Below are positions 44,101 to 52,240 of a DNA stretch of 64,000 bases, one piece after another. Source of the stretch: CAG-791 sp963605745 (GTDB lineage: Bacteria; Bacillota; Clostridia; Lachnospirales; Lachnospiraceae). The notes under the pieces were generated by a model, which did no database searches, was not told where the DNA came from, and saw nothing but the letters and a program-made list of their open reading frames with translations. How positions within the stretch are numbered: the first letter of the stretch is position 1; each line of letters starts with the position of its first letter. The translations under genes were made by a program, and so were the position numbers. The stretch is from the NCBI GenBank assembly GCA_963605745.1, contig CAVCWT010000001.1, positions 1-64,000 of the forward strand. The letters are read 5' to 3'.

Positions 44101-44970
44101 ATGCAGCAAAAGAGGATCGATCGTAATGCTCAGCTCTGCCACGCACTCATGGAACGAGCCTTCCTGCAGCTCGTACTGATCTGCCATCATGAATCCGCCG
44201 GACAAAGAAACCGAAAGCCTTGTATATCCCCAGCCGTTTCTGCGGATGCGAATGGTCCGCTTCACCAGCTGCCGTTCTCTGTCTGCCTCATCCTGCAAAA
44301 AGCCAAGGTCTACCGTAATCTCTGACGGATCCGCCCGGAACTCTACCGGTTGCTTTTGTCCGGCAGCGATCAAAAATTCTTCTACATTATGTTCATTGCC
44401 TTTTCTGGCAGAAAGGCTGCGATAGAGCGTTTCCAGATTGGCCCCTGCGCAGGGTGCCTCCTCCGGGAGCTTTTCATCACACAGAACCTCCGGAAATTCC
44501 TTTTGATAAAACAGCTGCACCGCCTCCTGCCAGTTCGTTCTGGCAACGTTTGTAAAATGCAGCAGATTTCTCACAGGGCCGAGGCTCGAAGCCGGCAGCT
44601 CTTCCCTGCATTCAAACCGGTACGGCAGCTGGTATTCTCCGTGATCTGAAAGAATGCGAAAGCAGCCTTCGATCGCACTGCGTTTAGCATCTTTTCCCCC
44701 GACAAGGCCCATTCCGTCTGCATCAACCGAATAGGCAATCGTCTCTCTGGCTCCTGCAAACTCATTGGTCAACAGTCGAACCGCCGGTTCCGAAGAAATG
44801 ATAAAGCCATTTGCGGCCCGTCCCTCCGGGCCATAGATGGTAAAGGAGCCTTCGCAGACCAAGTCCGGGTGCAGAATTTCATGGATCGAATCCGTCGAAA
44901 AGGTAAGTGCCTCCTTTCGGATATGAAATCTCTCCCCATTCATTTTCCTGCGTTCCAGACTCTGCAGCAT
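41152..44970 (-). CDS. Giant helical-repeat protein, DUF5717-like
   Basis: Protein of 1272 residues. The first 330 or so residues are beta-rich, with Ig-like segments (KRTIRIRRNGWGYTRLSVSL, GSITLTPAYGRPIRIAV); the rest is an almost continuous array of helix pairs resembling TPR/SEL1 units, with many Tyr and Leu at repeat positions and a Glu/Asp-rich spot near 770. There is no signal peptide or membrane segment, so it is cytosolic. I recall Pfam names DUF5717 for this architecture in Lachnospiraceae. The start is the ATG at 44970, 6 nt behind GGAG; other ATGs lie up- and downstream. It is co-transcribed with the ASKHA ATPase and TPR genes. Confidence 0.65.
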   Translation of the reverse strand: MLQSLERRKMNGERFHIRKEALTFSTDSIHEILHPDLVCEGSFTIYGPEGRAANGFIISSEPAVRLLTNEFAGARETIAYSVDADGMGLVGGKDAKRSAIEGCFRILSDHGEYQLPYRFECREELPASSLGPVRNLLHFTNVARTNWQEAVQLFYQKEFPEVLCDEKLPEEAPCAGANLETLYRSLSARKGNEHNVEEFLIAAGQKQPVEFRADPSEITVDLGFLQDEADRERQLVKRTIRIRRNGWGYTRLSVSLSGGFMMADQYELQEGSFHECVAELSITIDPLLLHVGRNFGSITLTPAYGRPIRIAVTAAYGVQTALRSLHRREQHEITCLMMQEYLDFRSHQRDTKEFTERMGRLLRRLQDSDRSNPMTALYRIHYLLTVHQDKDALWELQALNRRMSGLDEELPVFSLAQFDLEDDLTYCYRMYLTALCAESTEGQELARRNGENLYGMTQDAARCLSRKQRQNPDNFWIAWLLLHVDSERILRPQETARTLQRQFEMGSRSPILYLEYYQLMQEASGILHELEDFELQTLFFAAKHGLMDENVLSQVNYLALRRKNFSRRLYQILTMSYRDDLTDMLKRDLLESICTLLIRGNMTDPSYFVWYERGVEAGLPITRLLDYYMLSLPEDYKGQLPQMVVRYYAYQNSLPWMQAACLYRHVLENKEAYEEFYDHYAMQIDSFTAEQLLQHRVNGDLVYLYREYLRGSHVLTSEEAAAALSVIFTWSLCIGDGAKDTDEDAEGEHREALAVNAELRRAVVAYDHYLPEQYFMLHGGHAVFPVYGEHNLILLEDDRGDRFAASVPFTAKALMDCAKIAENLSVYETDHFGYDLYRSELGEKFWPLSEGSEPHYQALVQNNELTHAYRRSLQKRLLQYYTESGDTANKARLLQEASPRELSVEERCELLKELAEAGLTEKAYSWVLHYGCDGADGMTLLRIVTGMLTGKTSVSDEELSEIAWQAFQKESYHDELLNYLAKVWDGTTAQLQQLQKAMKGFDLPTDTLGRRILIQLLFTGEYGEGREELLWDATAAGMDTELLADALAQSGHFYFAEHRGMGEKEFDLIGEFGRQGVPLLDICRIAWLLHRSRQSGEITDKALEITELFLSDLLERKIVFPFFRQFIGVLPGLQAYADETLVEYRCGAKETLPKRVLYHYALERGGVRDPYAAREMKEMYEGVYVTGFLLFFGEQMHYYITDDDAEKNIVESGTIGQDARNPSAGGDRFDAINEIAMLAALGRDREALNKLEKYSRKSYLVNKLFGENENAL

Positions 44971-45001
44971 TCCTTGCTCCTTCCTGTGCATAACTCTCAC
45001 T

Positions 45002-45029
45002 ATTATAGCAGAAAGGGCATGCAGAACAA
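45002..45029 (-). promoter_or_regulatory. Promoter of the giant-repeat/ASKHA/TPR operon
   Basis: On the minus strand TTGTTC (45029-45024) and a consensus TATAAT (45007-45002) are 16 bp apart. The -35 lies in the loop and stem of the preceding terminator hairpin. Confidence 0.55.
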
Positions 45030-45044
45030 AGTTCTGCATGCCCT
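45014..45044 (-). terminator. Terminator after htpG
   Basis: AGGGCATGCAGAAC and GTTCTGCATGCCCT form a perfect 14-bp stem with a 3-nt loop, followed on the minus strand by TTTCTG. It divides htpG from the downstream operon. Confidence 0.65.
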
Positions 45045-45149
45045 ACGAGTTCATTTGCTGTCCATACATCAGCCATCAGCGGATCCTGGCGGAGTGTGGA
45101 CAGCAATGAATTCACTCATCTGTCAGCGAAGGGTGCGCCTCCTGCTGCT

Positions 45150-47330
45150 TTATGCCTCTTTTTCAGGCTCCTGTGCCTTACTTGCCTCAGCCTTTCCGGC
45201 ACCCGTCAGTACCATCAGGATTTCATTGGTGCGTGCCACGAACTGAGCCATCTCCGAAGGAGTCAGAGGTGCATTCTGGATCTTGGCCAGATCATACAGC
45301 TGTGCGCATACCTTTGCGGTCGTTTCGCCTTCCGGATTCTCCATCACGAACTGAACCAGCGGATGCTTTGCATTCAGAATCAGAGTCTGTCCCTCGCCAC
45401 CGAACATGCCAAGGTCTGCGCCGTTCATCGAATACATTTTCATCATATCCTGCATTCTGCGGCTCTGTTCATCGACCTTCAGAACGGACGAAACATCCTT
45501 GTCCTTCAGATTCTGGAAGAGAATTTTCAGCTTGTCATTGCCGGCGGCCTTCTGGAATACAGGCTCCAGCTCCTTGCCCTTTTCCTCCAGTGCCTTGGCA
45601 TCCTTTTTGCTGGTGCGTCCCTTTAACACTTCATCGACGCCGGCATCAATTCTGGCAAAATGGATACCTTCATTCTTCATTTCCAGCTGCTGTACAAACG
45701 GGGTGTCAATGTTGGCATTCAGGACAAAGGCCTGGAGCTTGTGCTCGCGGAACATCTTGATGTACTGGCTTTGCTGCTGCTCATCCGTCACATAGTAGAT
45801 GGTCTTGTCCTTTTTCTCCTCTTCTGCATTTTCCTCTTTGCTCTCTTCAGATTTCTCTTCTGAAGACTTTGCCTCATCGACAATCTCAGCCTCTACCTTG
45901 TTGCCGTTTTCATCCACCGCGGTTTCCTTCTCATCCGGATCAATCTTGTTGACCTCCAGAGCTTCCGGCAGGGTCAGATATTTGCCGTCCAGATCCTTGA
46001 AAAGGATATAGTCGGTCATCTTCGTGCAGAACTTGTCATCCTTAAGGCATCCGTACTTGATAAAGGGACTGATGTCATCCCAGTATTTGTCATAATTGTC
46101 CTTGTCGGTCTTGCACATACCGGCGAGCTTGTCTGCGACCTTCTTGGTAATATAATCCGAGATTTTCTGTGCAAAGCCGTCGTTCTGCAGTGCGCTTCTG
46201 GATACGTTCAGCGGCAGATCCGGGCAGTCAATCACACCCTTGAGCAGCATCAGGAATTCCGGAATAACCTCTTTGATGTTGTCGGCAATGAAGACCTGAT
46301 TGTTGTAGAGCTTGATCACACCTTCTGCGGATTCGTACTCCAGATTGATCTTCGGGAAATACAGAATGCCCTTGAGATTGAACGGATAATCCATATTCAG
46401 GTGGATCCAGAACAAAGGCTCTTTGTAGTCATTAAACAGTTTTCTGTAAAATGTCTTGTATTCTTCCTCGGTGCAGTCCTTCGGATTTCTGGTCCAAAGA
46501 GGGTTCGGATCATTGATCAGCTCCGGTCGTTTTTTGATCTTCAGCTCTTTTTCTGCCGGTTTTTCTGCCTTGACCTCTGCGCCGTCTTCCTTGCTGTCAG
46601 CATCCGCTGCCTTCGGCTCTTCCTTTTTCGGCTCGATAACCTCGACAACAATATCATCCGGGCGGCGCTCCGACTCCTTGATGACCTGAGTATCCTTCGT
46701 ATCCTTTACCGACAGATAGATCTCCGTCGGCATGTAGCCGCAGTACTTTTCAATGACCTCACGGGCACGGTAGTAATTGGCGAACTCTACGCAGTCCTCG
46801 GACAAATGAAGGGTAATTGTGGTTCCCACTCCCTTTTTGTCGGACTCTTCCATCGTGAATTCACTGCCGCCGTCACACTCCCAGTGAACAGCCTTTGCAT
46901 CCTTCTGATAGGACAGCGTATCAATGGTCACCACCTCGGAAACCATGAATGCAGAATAAAAGCCCAGTCCGAAATGACCGATGATCTGGTCACCGCTTGC
47001 CTTATCCTTGTATTTGTTCATGAAAGCTTCTGCACCGGAGAAAGCAATGTTGTTGATATATTCCTTCACCTCATCGGCCGTCATGCCAAGGCCGTTATCG
47101 GTGATCTGAATCGTTTTTCCCTCGGGATCCAGCACTACATCAATTCTGGCCTTCCATCCCTCCGGCAGCTCTGTCTCGCCCATCATTTCCAGCTTTTTCA
47201 GCTTTGTAATTGCATCACAGCCGTTGGAAATAATTTCGCGATAGAAAATGTCATGATCACTGTAGAGCCACTTTTTGATGATCGGGAACATATTCTCGCT
47301 GTTAATGGATAACTGTCCTTTTTCTGCCAT
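45150..47330 (-). CDS. htpG: Chaperone HtpG (bacterial Hsp90)
   Basis: ATP-dependent chaperone of 726 residues, about 100 longer than E. coli HtpG. GHKL motifs are present: EIISNGCDA (Asn/Asp), DNGLGM, and the lid segment GHFGLGFYSAFMV. Between N and middle domains, about residues 213-268, is a Lys/Glu-rich linker like the charged linker of eukaryotic Hsp90; a second acidic insert lies at about 470-525 in the middle/C-terminal region. The catalytic-loop Arg is in LNVSRSALQND. RBS and ATG at 47330. The upstream region has a CIRCE operator, so HrcA control is expected, unlike B. subtilis htpG. Confidence 0.93.
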   Translation of the reverse strand: MAEKGQLSINSENMFPIIKKWLYSDHDIFYREIISNGCDAITKLKKLEMMGETELPEGWKARIDVVLDPEGKTIQITDNGLGMTADEVKEYINNIAFSGAEAFMNKYKDKASGDQIIGHFGLGFYSAFMVSEVVTIDTLSYQKDAKAVHWECDGGSEFTMEESDKKGVGTTITLHLSEDCVEFANYYRAREVIEKYCGYMPTEIYLSVKDTKDTQVIKESERRPDDIVVEVIEPKKEEPKAADADSKEDGAEVKAEKPAEKELKIKKRPELINDPNPLWTRNPKDCTEEEYKTFYRKLFNDYKEPLFWIHLNMDYPFNLKGILYFPKINLEYESAEGVIKLYNNQVFIADNIKEVIPEFLMLLKGVIDCPDLPLNVSRSALQNDGFAQKISDYITKKVADKLAGMCKTDKDNYDKYWDDISPFIKYGCLKDDKFCTKMTDYILFKDLDGKYLTLPEALEVNKIDPDEKETAVDENGNKVEAEIVDEAKSSEEKSEESKEENAEEEKKDKTIYYVTDEQQQSQYIKMFREHKLQAFVLNANIDTPFVQQLEMKNEGIHFARIDAGVDEVLKGRTSKKDAKALEEKGKELEPVFQKAAGNDKLKILFQNLKDKDVSSVLKVDEQSRRMQDMMKMYSMNGADLGMFGGEGQTLILNAKHPLVQFVMENPEGETTAKVCAQLYDLAKIQNAPLTPSEMAQFVARTNEILMVLTGAGKAEASKAQEPEKEA

Positions 47331-47414
47331 ATGTTTGCCTCACTTTCTATAACTGCAACAGCATCCCTTCGCAAACGATTCTCTGCAGCAGGGATCCTTT
47401 TCTTTTCAACAGAA

Positions 47415-47443
47415 AGTCTAGTCTTCGTAAAATTCAAAGTCAA
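47415..47443 (-). promoter_or_regulatory. htpG promoter
   Basis: On the minus strand TTGACT (47443-47438) and TAGACT (47420-47415), 17 bp apart, 7 bp downstream of CIRCE and about 85 bp from the htpG start codon. Confidence 0.65.
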
Positions 47444-47450
47444 TAAAAAA

Positions 47451-47477
47451 TTAGCACTCACCTTTTGCGAGTGCTAA
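47451..47477. promoter_or_regulatory. CIRCE operator (HrcA binding site)
   Basis: Perfect consensus: TTAGCACTC, nine bases, GAGTGCTAA. It lies just upstream of the htpG -35 hexamer, so HrcA binding would block htpG transcription under non-stress conditions. Confidence 0.95.
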
Positions 47478-47601
47478 CAATTCCATCAAAATCCTTGCAA
47501 TTTCAACGTTTTTCCGTATTCTAAAATCTTTCTAAACACCTGTATCGGTACCGTATGAAACCTGTATTCGTGCCGTACTGCATTCCACGACTGCCATTCC
47601 G

Positions 47602-48729
47602 CTACTGCGCTTCCTCTGTCCCTTCCGTCAGCTGTGCACACAGGTCAAAGAAATTGTCCGATGTTGCCTCTGCATCATCACACAACGTAACCCCCGTCCA
47701 TCTCTCCTGCCGCATCTGACAGTCCAAAAGCAATGCATCATTGTTATAGGCTTCCTCATACGCACTCTGCAGGCGACTCTCCAGAATGGTCTCTTTATTC
47801 TCCTGCAGCTGACTCTCATCCGAGGTCGCGATGGGCTTTATGATCCGATATCCATCTGCCGTCTCCACAACCTCCGAAATGGAGCCCACCGGCTGGTTAA
47901 AGGCCGCCTCCTCAAAGGCCGTGTCCACTTCCCCTTTCGACACGGTGACAGTTCCTGTCTCGCCCTCATTATATTTCGCAACATATTCCGTAAAGGTAAT
48001 GCCGAGGTTATTGTCCATGCCGTCGCGGATTTCCTGCAGGATGGCCTCTGCCCGTGCCTTGGCCTCTGCCTTCTGCGCATCCGCAAGTTCCTGGCGGTTC
48101 CCGCTTGCATCGGTCTGATAGGTCCGAATCAGAATATTCTGCACGGTCACCGTTCTGGCATCATCATCGCTGACCTCTCTTGAGATATCTGCGATCATAC
48201 TGTCTGCAACCCTTGCGGCCAGCATGTATTCCCGGAACATCATCTCCAGGGTTGACTGCGTCACCTTCAGATACTGCCTGTCCGCATCCGTCAGGGACTC
48301 CATGTAGCTGCCCGCAGCCTGCCTTGCCTGTGCGATTTCTGTCTCTGCCAGCGTCACCTCATCCTGCGATGCCACCTGATTCAGCACCTTCACCTTCACC
48401 AGACGCTCTAACGCATTTTCCTTCAGAGATTCCCCTACGCTCTCGTTCCCGATCCTTTCGAACACATCTGACCCGTAGGCTTCCCTGTACTGGTTCTCCA
48501 TGGTCAGAAGATACACTCGCAGTTCTCTGCAAGATCCCCGCTGCTCTCCAACCGTAAAGAGCTCGTCCATGTCCAGGCCCGTCACGAAAACAACGCGCCC
48601 GCACCCAGTCAGCGTCACCATTAGTGTCACCATCCAGGCAGCCAGCAAACACGTTCTCAAAACACTTCTATTTCTGCTTCTTTTTCCCTTATTGCGTTTT
48701 ATTACATCCTCGCTGCGATTCCGACTCAT
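47602..48729 (-). CDS. PrsA/PpiC-like lipoprotein foldase
   Basis: Protein of 375 residues with a basic N-terminus, a hydrophobic segment and a lipobox LTGC, giving Cys43 as the lipidated residue, so it is anchored on the outer face of the membrane. A SurA/PrsA-type helical N-domain (about 60-175) and a degenerate parvulin region (about 195-300; VQNILIRTY, EYVAKYNEGETG, GSISEVVETADGYRIIK) follow. It should assist folding of secreted proteins as a peptidyl-prolyl isomerase or chaperone. Its ATG overlaps the folA TGA (ATGA), so translation is coupled to folA. Confidence 0.82.
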   Translation of the reverse strand: MSRNRSEDVIKRNKGKRSRNRSVLRTCLLAAWMVTLMVTLTGCGRVVFVTGLDMDELFTVGEQRGSCRELRVYLLTMENQYREAYGSDVFERIGNESVGESLKENALERLVKVKVLNQVASQDEVTLAETEIAQARQAAGSYMESLTDADRQYLKVTQSTLEMMFREYMLAARVADSMIADISREVSDDDARTVTVQNILIRTYQTDASGNRQELADAQKAEAKARAEAILQEIRDGMDNNLGITFTEYVAKYNEGETGTVTVSKGEVDTAFEEAAFNQPVGSISEVVETADGYRIIKPIATSDESQLQENKETILESRLQSAYEEAYNNDALLLDCQMRQERWTGVTLCDDAEATSDNFFDLCAQLTEGTEEAQ

Positions 48730-49220
48730 TTCTTTATCCGCTCGTACTTCATAAAGGTATACGGAAGGTCAAAATACGTCTGTTCCTCACCTTCTGCTGT
48801 CACCTCCCATTCCGGACTCTCATCCAGATTGGGAAAGAATGCATCTGCCACATAGGAATAATCCACCTTCGTCACATGAACCGTGTCACAATACGCAAGG
48901 AGCTCCCTGTAGACCATCTCTCCTCCGATAACAACCAGCTCCTCAGAGGGTTCTCCCTTCACCGCCTCCAGCAGCTCATCCACGCTGTGAACAATCTCTG
49001 CACCATTCACATGGAATTTCGGATTCCGTGACAAAATGATGTTGCGCCTCTGATCCAGGGGGCGTGCCATTGGAAAGGTCTCCAGCGTTCTTCTACCGTA
49101 GATGATGGTCTTATCCATGGTTTCCTTGCGGAACATTTTGTGATCAGCCGGAATGCTGACCAAAAGACTCCCCTTATTGCCGATTCCCCAGTTGCGGTCC
49201 ACTGCTACAATTGCCTGCAT
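48726..49220 (-). CDS. folA: Dihydrofolate reductase
   Basis: NADPH-dependent enzyme of 164 residues making tetrahydrofolate. MQAIVAVDRNWGIGNKGSLL, the PADHKMFRKET helix (Asp as proton donor), IIYGRRTLETFP and VIGGEMVYRELL are typical; Trp-Gly-Ile-Gly loop is intact. It lies downstream of thyA, the enzyme that consumes methylene-THF and creates the need for DHFR, with a 218-bp gap containing hairpins. The last 4 nt overlap the PrsA-like gene. Confidence 0.93.
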   Translation of the reverse strand: MQAIVAVDRNWGIGNKGSLLVSIPADHKMFRKETMDKTIIYGRRTLETFPMARPLDQRRNIILSRNPKFHVNGAEIVHSVDELLEAVKGEPSEELVVIGGEMVYRELLAYCDTVHVTKVDYSYVADAFFPNLDESPEWEVTAEGEEQTYFDLPYTFMKYERIKK

Positions 49221-49242
49221 ATGTGATATTCTCCTCGATGTT

Positions 49243-49436
49243 TTGGTTTAGCACCCACCACAAATAAAAATCAGCTGCTACGTGTCTGCGACACTCCCGC
49301 AGCTGACGCATACATTCGTAATCCGGGCTATCGCCCTACTTACTCATGTATGCTAACCCGTCCAATGTCTGCGCATCTGCGCGAGCGAGTTCACACAGAT
49401 GCGCAGCCGCTGTCCGGGGTTTTTACAGTAACAGAT
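49243..49436. repeat. MITE-like element between thyA and folA
   Basis: Begins GGTTTAGCACCCACC and ends with a 28-nt sequence (49409-49436) that differs by one base from 55208-55235. It contains two hairpins: TCAGCTGC...GCAGCTGA (49271-49306) and CTGCGCATCTG...CAGATGCGCAG (49369-49406). It fills the gap downstream of thyA. Confidence 0.55.
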
Positions 49437-49438
49437 TT

Positions 49439-50431
49439 TCAGATGGCAATCGGGATATTCTTGATCTGGTCCCCTGCCACCTTGTAGTCCACCAGTTTAA
49501 CATCATCCCGTGTAAATGCATAGAAATCATGGATATCCGGGTTGATCCACACCTTCGGTGCCGGCTGCGGTGTCCGGGACATCAGCTCCTTGACCACCTC
49601 TACATGGCGATCATAGATATGCGCGTCGGCAACAACATGGACGAACTCTCCAGCCTCCATATCGCAGGCCTGTGCGAAAAGAGCAAGAAGGCAGGCATAT
49701 TGCCATTCATTCCAGGCAAAGGCTGCCAGAATATCCTGTGAACGCTGATTCAGGATTCCGTTCAGTGTCAGCTTGTCATGGCCTGGCTTTTGCGTCACGT
49801 TGAAAGTCATGCTGTAGGCACAAGGATGCAGATTCATGGCATGAAGATCGCTGAATGTATAAATGCCGGTCAGGATTCGCCGGGAGAACGGGTTGTTCTT
49901 GAGATCATAGATCACGCGGTCAACCTGATCCATGTAGAAGGCTCCTTCCGGCCCCCGAACGGCATGTGCCCGCTTGATTTCATCGTTTGCAGGAATCAGC
50001 TGATCGGTCACCTCATCTGTCCGGGGGAGTCCTGCAAGAGCCTCTTCTCCAAAGGCAGCTGCCAGCCCTTCCTCCTTGATGTCATAATAGCGATGCTTGA
50101 TCGCCATCTGGTATCCATAGGCCTTGCCGATGGTTCCCTGCTCGTCCGCCCACTCATCCCATACGCCGGAGTGCAGCTCATCGATCCGGTTAGACTTTTG
50201 CTGCCAGATCCACAAGAGCTCGTCCAGAGCACTTTTAATGGGTGTTTTGCGCAGTGTCAGCACCGGGAATTCTTCCTGCAGATCGTAACGTGTCACCACG
50301 CCGAACTTTTTGATCGTATAGGCCGGTGTTCCATCCGGCCAGTGCGGACGCACCTTCTGCCCCTCCGTCGTTGTCCCATTCTCAATGATGTCCGTACACA
50401 TGCTGATAAAATTATCGTCAATTCGTGCCAT
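49439..50431 (-). CDS. thyA: Thymidylate synthase
   Basis: Folate-dependent enzyme of 330 residues converting dUMP to dTMP. The nucleophile is Cys204 in LHPCAYS; SRRILT and NQRSQDILAAFAWNEWQ are the dUMP/folate sites. An extra segment of about 55 residues (112-168) lies before the conserved QVDRVIYDLKNNPFSRR, longer than in E. coli ThyA (264 residues). RBS GGAG 4 nt before the ATG. It is upstream of folA and closely follows the beta-CASP hydrolase gene (20 nt). Confidence 0.92.
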   Translation of the reverse strand: MARIDDNFISMCTDIIENGTTTEGQKVRPHWPDGTPAYTIKKFGVVTRYDLQEEFPVLTLRKTPIKSALDELLWIWQQKSNRIDELHSGVWDEWADEQGTIGKAYGYQMAIKHRYYDIKEEGLAAAFGEEALAGLPRTDEVTDQLIPANDEIKRAHAVRGPEGAFYMDQVDRVIYDLKNNPFSRRILTGIYTFSDLHAMNLHPCAYSMTFNVTQKPGHDKLTLNGILNQRSQDILAAFAWNEWQYACLLALFAQACDMEAGEFVHVVADAHIYDRHVEVVKELMSRTPQPAPKVWINPDIHDFYAFTRDDVKLVDYKVAGDQIKNIPIAI

Positions 50432-50451
50432 TTTTTCTCCGTCTTTATCTT

Positions 50452-52062
50452 TTAATTTTCAAACCGCCTGCAAAGGTCATTGACTTCTCTGGTCATTTGC
50501 TCCAGTTCCTTGTTGGTTACGCCCTTTTTCCTGGTAATCAGCGTTTCGAGCCTTCTTGCTGCAATCTGCAGCTTGGTATAGGAATCGGAGGCTCCCCGAA
50601 CAGCTGCGGCAGTACCGCCTGCGATCGGCTTTGGCTTTGCAATGCGAATGAATTCTCCTTTGATCAGGTCATAGCTCGTACCGGAATAAGGGGCCATGGC
50701 TTTATATCCATGTTCTGTAACCAGAAGGTCTGCAAAGGCAGTGGTTGTGGCATCATCTCCATGGACAACAAAAACCTGTTTGGGCTTTTTCGTAAAAGAG
50801 TTGATCCAGTGCAGGAGTTCTGCCTGGTCACCGTGTCCGGACAGTCCATCCATTCGTGCAATGCCGGCCTTCACCTCATACTCTTTGCCAAAGAGCTTTA
50901 CCTTCTCTGCGCCATCCAGAAGGCGCCGTCCAAAGGTCCCCTCGGATTGGTATCCGACAAAGAGGATCGTTGATTTCGGATTCGCAATATTATGCTTAAC
51001 ATGATGGCGGATTCTGCCTGCATCGCACATCCCGGATGCGCTGATGATGACCTTTGGCTCCGGATCCTCGTTAATTGCCATGGACTCCTCTGTCGTAATT
51101 GACAGATGCAGATTTCGAAAATACAGTGGATTGGTCCCTTTTCTCAGAAGGGCCGCTGCCTCCTCATCATAGCAGTCCGCCTGGTTGTGCTCAAAAACGC
51201 TGATGGCCTGTACTGCCATCGGCGAGTCCACATAAACCGGAAAATCCGGATTCGCTCTTACCAGTCCCTGCTCCTTCATCTGGCGGATATAGTACAGCAT
51301 CACCTGGGTTCGTCCCACGGCAAAGGCAGGAATGACCACATTCCCGCCTCGCTCCAGCGTACTCTGGATCACACCGGCGAGCTGCTGCATGTGATCGGTT
51401 TGGACGGCCTCATGGAGTCTCGTTCCGTAGGTCGACTCCATCACCACATAATCCGCCTCCTCTGTCGTCTGCGGATCTCGCAGAAGCGGCTGATTCACAT
51501 TCCCGATGTCCCCCGAAAATACGACCAGCCTCGTCTCTCCTCTCTCGGTCAGCCACAGCTCGATGCTGGCAGAACCCAGAAGGTGTCCCACATCGGTAAA
51601 CCGGAAGGTGACATTCTCATCCAGCTCGATCTTTTCATCATACGCAAAGGGCTCCAGGAGCCGTACCAGATTCATGGCGTCCTGCATTGTGTAGGCCGGC
51701 TTGACGGCATCGGATGCGCCTCTTTTTCCTGCCTTTTTGTTCTGATATTCTGCCTCCTGTGCCTGCAGGTGTGCCGAATCCCGAACCATAATATCGGTCA
51801 GTTCCTTGGTGGCTCTTGTGCACAGAATACGTCCTCGAAATCCGTCGGCATAGAGCCGCGGCAGCATGCCCGTATGATCGATATGGGCATGGGTCAGGAA
51901 CACATAATCGATGTTCTCCGGTTTCACTGGAAGCGGGGCATTCTCGAACACATCCTTGCCCTGCTCCATGCCGTAATCTACCAGAATATGCCGGCCTCCT
52001 GCATGAAGGTAGTGACAGCTTCCTGTCACCTCGTGATCTGCTCCGATAAACTGCAGTTCCAT
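50452..52062 (-). CDS. Beta-CASP metallo-beta-lactamase hydrolase (RNA-processing type)
   Basis: Protein of 536 residues. The MBL core has HAHIDH (His58, His60, Asp62, His63), VGHLLGSASIEL and FSGDIGN; a beta-CASP domain occupies about 230-370 (MESTYG, IPAFAVGRTQ, VYVDSPMA); the C-terminal MBL part includes ASGMCDAGRI and SGHGDQAEL with the last zinc ligands. It resembles the RNA exonuclease/CPSF-type proteins of archaea and bacteria, and probably processes RNA in the cytoplasm. About 60 extra C-terminal residues end in a helix. Leftward, upstream of thyA. Confidence 0.87.
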   Translation of the reverse strand: MELQFIGADHEVTGSCHYLHAGGRHILVDYGMEQGKDVFENAPLPVKPENIDYVFLTHAHIDHTGMLPRLYADGFRGRILCTRATKELTDIMVRDSAHLQAQEAEYQNKKAGKRGASDAVKPAYTMQDAMNLVRLLEPFAYDEKIELDENVTFRFTDVGHLLGSASIELWLTERGETRLVVFSGDIGNVNQPLLRDPQTTEEADYVVMESTYGTRLHEAVQTDHMQQLAGVIQSTLERGGNVVIPAFAVGRTQVMLYYIRQMKEQGLVRANPDFPVYVDSPMAVQAISVFEHNQADCYDEEAAALLRKGTNPLYFRNLHLSITTEESMAINEDPEPKVIISASGMCDAGRIRHHVKHNIANPKSTILFVGYQSEGTFGRRLLDGAEKVKLFGKEYEVKAGIARMDGLSGHGDQAELLHWINSFTKKPKQVFVVHGDDATTTAFADLLVTEHGYKAMAPYSGTSYDLIKGEFIRIAKPKPIAGGTAAAVRGASDSYTKLQIAARRLETLITRKKGVTNKELEQMTREVNDLCRRFEN

Positions 52063-52155
52063 TTCCCATTTCCCCCGCTTTAGTCAAACCTGCCATGCCT
52101 TCCCACGGCAAGCCATTGGCACGGCCTCCCAAAAACGCCTCACCGGGCAGCATTT

Positions 52156-52192
52156 GTATCTGTCTAGCATCTGACGATTTCAACATGAATCG
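52156..52192 (+). repeat. Dispersed intergenic repeat, class I
   Basis: GTATCTGTCTAGCATCTGAC then GATTTCAACATGAATCG, homologous to the copies at 13056, 32259 and 55161. Confidence 0.65.
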
Positions 52193-52240
52193 GCCGTGCT
52201 CCAAAGGCGCATTGCTCCCGTCTGCTCGGTTATCTAAAGA

